A DNA stretch of 64,000 nucleotides from Bacillota bacterium (GTDB taxonomy: Bacteria; Bacillota; Clostridia; Lachnospirales; Lachnospiraceae): NCBI GenBank assembly GCA_023407575.1, contig JAEYLX010000049.1, forward strand, positions 1 to 64,000, written 5' to 3'. Shown piece by piece: positions 8,980 through 16,664 of the stretch (the stretch's first letter is position 1; every line of letters begins with the position of its first letter). The position numbers were made by a program, and so were the translations under genes. The notes beneath the pieces are model-generated. The model made no database searches. It was not told where the DNA came from and saw only the letters and a program-made list of their open reading frames with translations.

Positions 8980-10629
8980 CTACTCTGCTAATTTAACATA
9001 TTTATAATTCATATCCTGGAAGGCGGTACGAATTACACCGGATTTTATTTTACCACTTACCACGTAGTCCTTTGATCTCCAATAGATTGGACCAATCGGC
9101 AGTTCATCCATGAGGATCTTTTCAAGCTCTACTAAATATCCGAAACGTGTTTTCGCATCATTTTCCTTACGAACCTTTGCTAATAGTTCATCATATTTTT
9201 TATTGGTATAGCTGGTATGGTTATTACCGTTTCCTGTTTCAAAGATATCAAGGAAGGTCATTGGATCATTATAGTCAGGTCCCCATCCAGCAAAAACAAT
9301 TGAGAAATCTTTACTGCTCATACGCTCAAGACGGCTCTTAAAAGGCATCGACTCTACATTAATTGTAATACCAAGATTTACTTTTAACTGTTCCTGCACA
9401 AATGCCGCATTTTTAACTGCTGTATCAGAATCGTCGCTGATCATTGTTAAGTCAATCTTATCAACACCAAGTTCTTCGAGGGCTTTCTTATAATATTCTT
9501 TTGCTTTCTCAACATCCACCTTTGGTATCAAGCTCCCCACTTCCTCGTTAAACTTTTTATTTAGACCTAGAATCGTAGGTGCTGTAAAGGATTCTGCTGG
9601 TTTTGAGGAGTTTTTCACAATACTGTCAACGAAGGCCTGCTTATCAATGGCATAGGTAATTGCCTTTCGTAGATTAGCATTAGCCAGCTGGGGATTTTCT
9701 AAATTATACTCCAGATAAAATACTGATCCGTCATCATAGGTTTGGACTGGATAATTTTCACCTTTAATCAGTGCAGATTGTTCACCATTAAGACCTATAA
9801 CATCCACTTCCCCGGCTCTGAAGGCATTTAGTGCAGCATTTGCATCATTAATCATAACCATATTTATCTTCTGTACTTCGATTTTACTAGCATCATAATA
9901 ATCTGTATTTTTTTCCAGCACAATCTTACTCTCATGCTCCCAACTGGTCATTTTATAGGCACCGTTGTATACCATCTTATTGGCATCCGTACCATAGGCT
10001 GTTCCGAATTCCTTGTAAGCTTTTTCATTTAACGGTGCCAGTACACCGAAAGCTAAGGTACTAAGAAAATAGGAAGCTGGATTTTCCAGAGTAACCTCAA
10101 GCTTATAGTCAGAAAGTGCTTTAAAGCCAAGCTGGTCCGCTTCTACAGTTCCTTCATTAAACGCCTGTCCATTTTTAAAGATATATCCAAAATAAGCATA
10201 ATCCGCTGCAAAGCTAGGGGTTAATAGAGAAGTCCAGGCAAATACAAAGTCATGAGCAGTTACCGGTTCACCATTGCTCCACTTCATCCCTTCACGAAGA
10301 TTAAAGGTATAAACCAGACCATCGTCACTTACATCCCAATCCTTAGCTACGCCAGGAACTACTTTATCGTTTTCATCTAATGTTACAAGATTTTCTATTA
10401 CATGACGAATGATAGAAAATGATGTTGTATCAGTAGTCGTAACCGTAAACATTTCTGGTGGCTCTGAGGCTATGTTTACGGTTATGGAATTCTTTTCTGT
10501 GGTTCCGGGATATGCATCCACATTATCCATAGGTACCTCATTTTTTTTACCACAGCCACTCAATAAAGAAACTACGAAAATCGCACATATCAATCCTGCT
10601 ATAATTCGCCATTTTTTATTTATAATCAT
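8980..10629 (-). CDS. oppA: Oligopeptide-binding lipoprotein, OppA/DppA type
   Basis: 549 residues. The signal sequence ends in the lipobox LLSGC, so the mature protein is lipid-anchored outside the membrane. The SBP_bac_5 fold is shown by LVTLDENDKVVPGVAKDWDV, then YTFNLREGMKWSNGEPVTAHDFVFAW, and a late RSKDYVV segment. A strong GAAGGAGGG site precedes the ATG. It is the first gene of the importer operon and diverges from dpaA across about 200 bases. Family members mostly bind peptides; the ligand cannot be read from sequence. Confidence 0.9.
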   Translation of the reverse strand: MIINKKWRIIAGLICAIFVVSLLSGCGKKNEVPMDNVDAYPGTTEKNSITVNIASEPPEMFTVTTTDTTSFSIIRHVIENLVTLDENDKVVPGVAKDWDVSDDGLVYTFNLREGMKWSNGEPVTAHDFVFAWTSLLTPSFAADYAYFGYIFKNGQAFNEGTVEADQLGFKALSDYKLEVTLENPASYFLSTLAFGVLAPLNEKAYKEFGTAYGTDANKMVYNGAYKMTSWEHESKIVLEKNTDYYDASKIEVQKINMVMINDANAALNAFRAGEVDVIGLNGEQSALIKGENYPVQTYDDGSVFYLEYNLENPQLANANLRKAITYAIDKQAFVDSIVKNSSKPAESFTAPTILGLNKKFNEEVGSLIPKVDVEKAKEYYKKALEELGVDKIDLTMISDDSDTAVKNAAFVQEQLKVNLGITINVESMPFKSRLERMSSKDFSIVFAGWGPDYNDPMTFLDIFETGNGNNHTSYTNKKYDELLAKVRKENDAKTRFGYLVELEKILMDELPIGPIYWRSKDYVVSGKIKSGVIRTAFQDMNYKYVKLAE

Positions 10630-10772
10630 ATTTTTACCCTCCTTCTATTCTTTTATTTTACAAAAATAGAGGAGTTTTTATTCGCCATTTTTCAACAAAA
10701 AATTTGAAATTATTTTTTAACTATGTCGAAATACCACTTCTTAGAACCAAATGAACTAGTTGTACTTCTGAC

Positions 10773-10799
10773 ACCTTATGTCACATACAACATAAAATA
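10773..10799 (+). promoter_or_regulatory. Sigma-K-like promoter of dpaAB
   Basis: AC (10773-10774), 16 bases, CATAAAATA (10791-10799) matches the Bacillus sigma-K pattern AC-N16-CATAnnnTA and lies about 30 bases before the dpaA start codon. Dipicolinate synthase genes are mother-cell, sigma-K genes in B. subtilis, so the site fits the expected regulation. Confidence 0.6.
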
Positions 10800-10830
10800 T
10801 CATATAATGTGGCATAAAGGAGTGAACGAA

Positions 10831-11703
10831 ATGTCAATGCGATTCGATCTTGGTATTTTTGGCGGAGATCAGCGACAAGTCTATATGGCAGAACGCTTCT
10901 GTAACATGGGTTATCGTGTATATACGTATAAAATAAAGGAACCTGTGCTTCATTCTAATTGCACTTCTCTTGATACCCCCGAAGAATTATTTACTCACTG
11001 CAATGTTCTCATTGGGCCAATCCCCTTAACGAGAGACCTGGTCTCAATTGCCAGCACGAACACAATGGACCTAAATACCTCTATGCTAGCTAATAGCCTG
11101 ACCAAGAAGCATATTCTGATTGCTGGTATCCTGCCGGAAACAATCGTTTCGCAATGTGAAAAAAAAGGTATCCCATTTTATGATCTTATGAAAGATGAAA
11201 AAATCACCATATTAAATGCAATTGCAACTGCAGAGGGCAGTATTATGGAAGCAATTAAAGACAGTCCCATTAACCTTCACGGGAATAATAGTCTCATTCT
11301 CGGCTATGGCCGTTGTGCAAAGGTCCTTGCTGATAAATTAAAAGGCCTTGATGCCAACGTTATTATAGCTGCTCGTTCTTCAGAGGCTCTGGCCTATGCA
11401 GAAGCTGCTGGTTTGAAGACAATACTGTTATCCGAGATCAGGAGTATCTTACCCTCCTGTCCTTTTATTTTTAATACGATTCCAGCACTCATTCTGGATC
11501 AGAGTATGTTATCCCATGTCCCAAAGGATGTTACAATTATTGATATAGCCTCTGCTCCTGGAGGTATTGATTATGAATATGCACTAAAACATAATCTTCG
11601 CGCTAAGCTTTGTCTTGGCCTCCCAGGAAAGGTTTCCCCTAGATCCTCCGCTGATATTTTAGTGACAGAAATTGATTTGTTTATAAAAGAAAGAAGTGAT
11701 TAG
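10831..11703 (+). CDS. dpaA: Dipicolinate synthase subunit A
   Basis: 290 residues from the ATG that follows AAAGGAG by 8 bases; an ATG 108 bases upstream lacks a ribosome site and would lie across the promoter. The N-terminal IFGGDQRQVYMAERF and the later NSLILGYGRCAKVLADKLKG NAD(P)-binding loop are typical of DpaA/SpoVFA. With DpaB it oxidises a dihydrodipicolinate-pathway intermediate to dipicolinic acid, the calcium chelator of the spore core. It acts in the mother cell. The stop codon directly abuts the dpaB ATG. Confidence 0.92.
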   Translation: MSMRFDLGIFGGDQRQVYMAERFCNMGYRVYTYKIKEPVLHSNCTSLDTPEELFTHCNVLIGPIPLTRDLVSIASTNTMDLNTSMLANSLTKKHILIAGILPETIVSQCEKKGIPFYDLMKDEKITILNAIATAEGSIMEAIKDSPINLHGNNSLILGYGRCAKVLADKLKGLDANVIIAARSSEALAYAEAAGLKTILLSEIRSILPSCPFIFNTIPALILDQSMLSHVPKDVTIIDIASAPGGIDYEYALKHNLRAKLCLGLPGKVSPRSSADILVTEIDLFIKERSD

Positions 11704-12291
11704 ATGACATTACGTGGAAAAAACGTGGGAGTTGCCTTTACCGGCTCCTATTGCACCTTTGATAAAATTTACCCTGAGATAGAACGTCTTCAGAATGAGG
11801 GTGCCAATGTATATACTATTTTCTCCGAACGTTCTCAAACCACAGACACCAGATTTGGTAAAGCACAAGATTTTCTTCAAAGAGCACGAGAGTTAACAGG
11901 AAATGAGCCTATCACTACCATCGTGGAAGCAGAAAGATTAGGTCCCAGCAACACGCTGGATATCATCGTTATTGCCCCATGTACCGGTAACACTCTTGCC
12001 AAGATGGCGAATGCAATAACTGACTCCTCTGTTCTTATGGCTGCCAAAGGACTTCTTCGAAACGGTAGACCATTAGTAATTGCAGTCTCTACCAATGATG
12101 CTTTAAGCAACAATCTTAAAAATATCGGTTTATTAATTAATGCAAAAAATGTGTACTTTGTTCCTCTTGGTCAGGATAACTATAAGGGCAAACCAAATTC
12201 CATGGTCGCTCACTTTGACCTAATTCTTCCAACCTTAGAGGCAGCGTTGGATGGCCGACAGTTACAGCCAATTATGCTGGCACCACTGTAA
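11704..12291 (+). CDS. dpaB: Dipicolinate synthase subunit B (flavoprotein)
   Basis: 195 residues. Flavoprotein-fold segments are clear: VGVAFTGSYCTFDK at the start, then DIIVIAPCTGNTLAKMANAI and LRNGRPLVIAVSTNDALS. It is the second subunit of dipicolinate synthase and is encoded in the same mRNA as dpaA with no gap, which suggests coupled translation. Both genes mark the organism as a spore former that uses the SpoVF route rather than the EtfA route of some Clostridium species. Confidence 0.92.
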   Translation: MTLRGKNVGVAFTGSYCTFDKIYPEIERLQNEGANVYTIFSERSQTTDTRFGKAQDFLQRARELTGNEPITTIVEAERLGPSNTLDIIVIAPCTGNTLAKMANAITDSSVLMAAKGLLRNGRPLVIAVSTNDALSNNLKNIGLLINAKNVYFVPLGQDNYKGKPNSMVAHFDLILPTLEAALDGRQLQPIMLAPL

Positions 12292-12318
12292 CACCAGTAT
12301 TTTAATAACTTTGAAAGC

Positions 12319-12353
12319 AAGGGAGCTTTATCTATCACAGGAAGGGCTCCCTT
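12319..12353 (+). terminator. Hairpin terminating dpaAB
   Basis: AAGGGAGC pairs with GCTCCCTT around a 19-base loop, 28 bases after the dpaB stop. The T run after it is short, so termination may be incomplete. Confidence 0.55.
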
Positions 12354-12408
12354 CCTTATAAATACAAGTTTCTTTTATCCATAGTTTTTGTAAGAATGGA
12401 GGATTTTT

Positions 12409-14259
12409 ATGTGTGGAATAGCCGGTTTTAGTAACTGTAGGGCTGATTACACAAACGAAGAGGGCAAATGGCTCGAGGTACTAAACAATATGAAGCTGTC
12501 CTTAAAACATCGAGGTCCGGATGCTGATGACGTTAAACTTTATGCACAGTCCGGCCTGGCACATACGAGGTTATCCATCATTGACTTAAGTCGTGGTCAT
12601 CAACCTATGACTCGCGAGAAATTCGGCTGTTCTTATACCATCGTCTATAATGGTGAATTATATAATACAGCTGAACTAAGAGATAATTTAGTTCGAATGG
12701 GGTATGTTTTTAAATCCCATAGCGATACGGAAGTTATTCTTGTTGGATACATGGCCTTTGGAATCGAGTTTGTTAAAGAATTAAATGGTATCTTCTCCTT
12801 TGCAATCTGGGATGAATGCAACCATACTCTACTATTAGCAAGAGATCGTTTTGGAGTAAAGCCATTGTTTTATACCGTACAGGATGGGACTATCATTTTT
12901 GGTTCAGAAATAAAAGCACTTTTACAATATCCAGGTGTAAAAGCTCAAATAGATGCTGATGGATTAAGTGAAATTTTTGGTTTAGGTCCAGCAAAATCCT
13001 ATGGCAGTGGTGTTTTTAAGAATATTAATGAAGTGCTGGCTGGTAGCCTGCTTATTTTTAATGAAAGGGGAATTCATAAGAGTACTTATTGGAATCTTAT
13101 CAGTGCCCCACATCTGGATTCCTACGAGGAGACCGTAGATAAGACCTCTTTTTTAGTATATGATGCTGTAAAACGCCAGATGATTTCTGATATTCCAATC
13201 TGTACCTTCTTATCCGGTGGTCTGGATTCCAGCTTAGTAACTGCCATTTGTGCAAAAGAACTAGGTAAACTCGGCAAGCAAATTGAAACCTATTCCTTTG
13301 ATTTTAAAGATAATGAGAAGAATTTCAAGTCCAATTCCTTCCAACCTTCACAGGACCGTCCTTACGTAGATATTATGAAAGAACATGTTGGCAGCAAGCA
13401 TACTTATCTGGAATGCGATAATTTTGATCTTGCCGATCATCTATATCAAGCCGTTGATGCGAGAGATCTCCCGAATATGGCGGACGTTGAATCCTCTTTA
13501 CTTTATTTCTGTAAAAAGGTTGCTGTCAATACTAAGGTAACACTGACAGGAGAGTGTGCGGATGAAATTTTTGGTGGTTACCCCTGGTTTCATAAGCCAG
13601 AACTAATGGATGCTGATACTTTCCCCTGGGCAAGAAATATGGAAACCAGAAAACTCCTGCTTTCACAGGATTTACTTTCTAGGGTTGATCTTGATGCCTA
13701 TGTAAGGGCAGCCTATGAAAAATCTATTTCTGAAGTTCCAAGACTCCCTGGAGAAAACAAACTAGAAGCAAGGCGTCGTGAAATTGCTTATCTAAATCTC
13801 AAATGGTTCATGGTAACTTTACTGGATCGTATGGATCGCTGCAGCATGTCCACTGGACTAGAGGCCAGGGTTCCTTTTGCAGATCATAGAATTGTTGAAT
13901 ATGTATGGAATGTTCCTTGGGAAATGAAGAGTCCAAACGGAGTTGTGAAGGGTCTTCTGCGAGATGCCGGAAAAGGACTTGTACCAGATGAAATCCTATA
14001 TCGAAAAAAGAGTCCTTATCCTAAGACCTATCATCCAGAATATGAAAAATTGCTGGGTAATCGTCTTTTAGATGTGCTCTCTGATTCAAATGCTCCAATT
14101 AGGTCCCTCTTAGATACCAACAAAGTAAAGACCTTCTTAGCCTCCCCTTCAGACTATGGAAAGCCGTGGTACGGTCAGTTAATGGCTGGACCTCAATTGA
14201 TCGCTTATCTGCTGCAGGTTAATTACTGGTTGGAGAAATACAAGATAGAACTGATATAA
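12409..14259 (+). CDS. asnB: Asparagine synthase, glutamine-hydrolysing
   Basis: 616 residues. MCGIAGF supplies the catalytic Cys2 of the N-terminal glutaminase, with RLSIIDLSRGHQPM and YNGELYN as further glutaminase motifs. The synthetase half has the ATP pyrophosphatase loop FLSGGLDSSLVTA (about residue 265) and GECADEIFGGYPWF. It makes asparagine from aspartate, glutamine and ATP in the cytoplasm. TGGAGG precedes the ATG. The next 300 bases (14260-14567) hold only a weak pairing of GTTACTG with CAGTAAC, possibly its terminator. Confidence 0.93.
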   Translation: MCGIAGFSNCRADYTNEEGKWLEVLNNMKLSLKHRGPDADDVKLYAQSGLAHTRLSIIDLSRGHQPMTREKFGCSYTIVYNGELYNTAELRDNLVRMGYVFKSHSDTEVILVGYMAFGIEFVKELNGIFSFAIWDECNHTLLLARDRFGVKPLFYTVQDGTIIFGSEIKALLQYPGVKAQIDADGLSEIFGLGPAKSYGSGVFKNINEVLAGSLLIFNERGIHKSTYWNLISAPHLDSYEETVDKTSFLVYDAVKRQMISDIPICTFLSGGLDSSLVTAICAKELGKLGKQIETYSFDFKDNEKNFKSNSFQPSQDRPYVDIMKEHVGSKHTYLECDNFDLADHLYQAVDARDLPNMADVESSLLYFCKKVAVNTKVTLTGECADEIFGGYPWFHKPELMDADTFPWARNMETRKLLLSQDLLSRVDLDAYVRAAYEKSISEVPRLPGENKLEARRREIAYLNLKWFMVTLLDRMDRCSMSTGLEARVPFADHRIVEYVWNVPWEMKSPNGVVKGLLRDAGKGLVPDEILYRKKSPYPKTYHPEYEKLLGNRLLDVLSDSNAPIRSLLDTNKVKTFLASPSDYGKPWYGQLMAGPQLIAYLLQVNYWLEKYKIELI

Positions 14260-14567
14260 ATTATTTAAAATAGCATACTAGGAACAGTTACTGGCAAAAC
14301 ACCTAGACACAAAATAGAATTTTGATAAGTCTATTCCATGTCCTCGCGTTCTGTCAGTAACCTGTTTTGTACAGCTTTATCTATATTTTTTATAAACGTC
14401 ACCTACAAGTTCAATTCCTGACCCATAGTTTTTTCAATTCTTTCAGACTTAACAGTCTTTTATCTCTGTACTGTTACCTCTTCTCTGTTACTTCTTCTCT
14501 TTATCACTAATCTTTCATCTTTTCGTCAAAACAAAAAAGATAAAGTCTTAATATTTACCCATAGACA

Positions 14568-14724
14568 GACAGAGAGGATCACTACTTCCTAAAATGCACT
14601 GTTTGACAGATCAGCTTGTAATTTATGTATGACCAGGAGCGAACATTTATGTTCGGTAATGGCATACAAAAATTACAAGATGTCGGTCAATCTGTGTGTG
14701 TAGGAAGTAGTGATCCTCTCTGTC
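14568..14724. repeat. 157-bp nested palindrome, MITE-like or structured RNA element
   Basis: The two ends (14568-14591 and 14701-14724) are perfect 24-bp inverted copies. Inside, CTTGTAATTT plus TGTATG pairs with CATACA plus AAATTACAAG, and at the centre CGAACA-TTTA-TGTTCG forms a small hairpin, so the whole element can fold into one long stem. It lies between the convergent asnB and yajC genes. No target-site duplication and no protein-coding sequence were seen in it. Confidence 0.8.
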
Positions 14725-14744
14725 GTCCCTTTGTATATCCCCAA

Positions 14745-15077
14745 TTAAGCTTTTTCTGTATTTGGTTTCTCAATTTCAACGACTGCACTCTTCTTCATAG
14801 GAATACGACAGTTCTTATTGTTACCAAACTCTACAATAACGATTTCATCCATAACGTCAATTACAACACCATAAAATCCGCCAGATGTCAATACGCTGTC
14901 ACCAGAAGCCACTGTAGAAAGCAATGCCTGCATTTTCTTCTGTTGCTTTCTCTGTGGACGGATCAGCATGAAGTAGAGTAATAAACCAAGTACTGCAACC
15001 TGTGCAACAAGTATTAGCGCGGAGCTTCCACCACCAGTTTGCGTTGTTTCGCCTGTTAATAATATAAGATGATTCAT
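14745..15077 (-). CDS. yajC: Preprotein translocase accessory subunit YajC
   Basis: 110 residues with a short N-terminal tail, one membrane helix (ALILVAQVAVLGLLLYFMLI) and the family signature RPQRKQQKKMQALLSTVASG followed by DSVLTSGGFYGVV. YajC associates with SecDF at the membrane. CAGGAGGT precedes the ATG. It is read after tgt across 89 bases, an old bacterial gene order (tgt-yajC-secDF), although no secDF follows here. Confidence 0.95.
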   Translation of the reverse strand: MNHLILLTGETTQTGGGSSALILVAQVAVLGLLLYFMLIRPQRKQQKKMQALLSTVASGDSVLTSGGFYGVVIDVMDEIVIVEFGNNKNCRIPMKKSAVVEIEKPNTEKA

Positions 15078-15166
15078 GTTTAAAACCTCCTGAATAATAA
15101 TTTCTATAATTCAATGTTATCGCTTATGGCGTGCTCTTGTACAAACTCTGGGAAGAGGTTGTAGCA

Positions 15167-16300
15167 CTAGTCCTCGCTTCTAACAAATCCTTCTAACTTT
15201 TGCTTCTTATACTCTTTATAACGACCTGCACGGATAGCTTCTCTGATTTCTTCCATCATGTGGTTATAGAAGTACAGATTATGCAGCACTAAAAGGCGCA
15301 TGCCCAGCATTTCCTTTGCCTTTAAAAGATGTCTGATATAAGCTCTGCTATAATGTTTACAAGCTGGACAACCACAACCTTCTTCAATGGGGCGTTCATC
15401 AAGTTCATATTTCGCATTTAACATATTCATCTTTCCATAACCGGTATATGCATGTCCGTGTCTTCCGTTACGGGTTGGGTACACACAGTCAAAGAAATCC
15501 ACTCCACGGTCCACTGCTTCGAGGATATTTGCTGGTGTTCCTACACCCATCAAATACACTGGTTTTCTTCTGGGCAAATATGGAACTGTCTCTTCAATGA
15601 TACGATACATCTCTGAGTGACTTTCACCAACTGCCAATCCTCCAAGGGCATAACCATTAAGATCCATTTCAGAAATACGTTTTGCATGTTCAATTCTTAT
15701 ATCTTCAAAGGTTCCGCCTTGATTAATTCCAAACAACATCTGATGTGGATTAATCGTATCCTCAAGGCCGTTCAAGCGATCCATCTCACTCTTACAACGT
15801 AGTAACCATCTGGTGGTACGATCTACTGAATTTTGCATATATTCTCTGGTAGCCGGATGAGGCGGGCATTCATCAAATGCCATCGCTATGGTAGATGCCA
15901 GATTTGACTGAATCTGCATACTTTCTTCCGGTCCCATAAATATTTTACGACCATCAATATGTGAACTAAAGTATACACCTTCTTCTTTAATTTTACGAAG
16001 ACCTGCCAGGGAAAAGACCTGAAATCCGCCGGAATCTGTTAAAATAGGTTTGTCCCATACCATAAACTTATGAAGACCACCTAATTGCTTTACAATTTTA
16101 TCACCTGGTCTTACATGAAGGTGATAGGTATTCGATAATTCAACCTGGGTACCAATTTCCTGAAGATCAGCTGTCGAAACCGCTCCTTTAATTGCGGCTG
16201 TCGTACCAACATTCATAAATACCGGGGTCTGTATTGTTCCATGGACAGTAGTAAATTCGCCGCTTTTGGCACTGCCATCCTCTGCAATCAATTTATACAT
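15167..16300 (-). CDS. tgt: Queuine tRNA-ribosyltransferase (tRNA-guanine transglycosylase)
   Basis: 377 residues from the internal ATG of MYKLIAEDGSAKSGEF; upstream in-frame codons lie over the leader and would add 24 non-conserved residues. Catalytic features: DSGGFQVFSL with the first aspartate, GGLAVGES, the nucleophile region FDCVYPTRNGRHG, and the zinc site CGCPACKHYSRAYIRHL with C-x-C-x2-C...H. It swaps guanine 34 of His, Asp, Asn and Tyr tRNAs for preQ1. Length matches the family. It shares a transcript with yajC. Confidence 0.95.
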   Translation of the reverse strand: MYKLIAEDGSAKSGEFTTVHGTIQTPVFMNVGTTAAIKGAVSTADLQEIGTQVELSNTYHLHVRPGDKIVKQLGGLHKFMVWDKPILTDSGGFQVFSLAGLRKIKEEGVYFSSHIDGRKIFMGPEESMQIQSNLASTIAMAFDECPPHPATREYMQNSVDRTTRWLLRCKSEMDRLNGLEDTINPHQMLFGINQGGTFEDIRIEHAKRISEMDLNGYALGGLAVGESHSEMYRIIEETVPYLPRRKPVYLMGVGTPANILEAVDRGVDFFDCVYPTRNGRHGHAYTGYGKMNMLNAKYELDERPIEEGCGCPACKHYSRAYIRHLLKAKEMLGMRLLVLHNLYFYNHMMEEIREAIRAGRYKEYKKQKLEGFVRSED

Positions 16301-16385
16301 GTTTAATATATCCTGCTTTCTCACGCTGTTAACGCCTATGATGAGACAAATACATAAAATGTCTTGCCCCATTTATAACATTTAA

Positions 16386-16414
16386 AGTATACCCTTAAAA
16401 GGCCCTCATTTCAA
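16386..16414 (-). promoter_or_regulatory. Sigma-A promoter of tgt-yajC
   Basis: Minus-strand TTGAAA, 17 bases, TATACT, starting about 85 bases before the tgt ATG. The remaining part of 16301-16664 shows no gene; it also has to hold the rightward promoter of the GGDEF-EAL gene, which I could not place. Confidence 0.7.
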
Positions 16415-16664
16415 CTAAAATCTAAGTATTTAAGAAATAATTCATGATTATAAATTCTATTTAAATACCCAGAGACTGTCATTTTTTCAGATTTATTTGC
16501 GAAAGAACTAAGAATTTGTGAATTATAGACAAGAAATGGATGTAGATTTTGCATGAAATACCTTAATTTATAAATTGCATTGCATATTTATGATAGAATT
16601 GGTAAAATATTAACAGCTATTGTTTGCCTTGGAAATGTTCACTAATGTCGGAGGTTATTAACTT

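Noticed and set aside
14625..14981. 118-codon frame on the plus strand across the palindrome and yajC
   Set aside because: It runs antisense through the well-supported yajC gene and lacks a good ribosome site.
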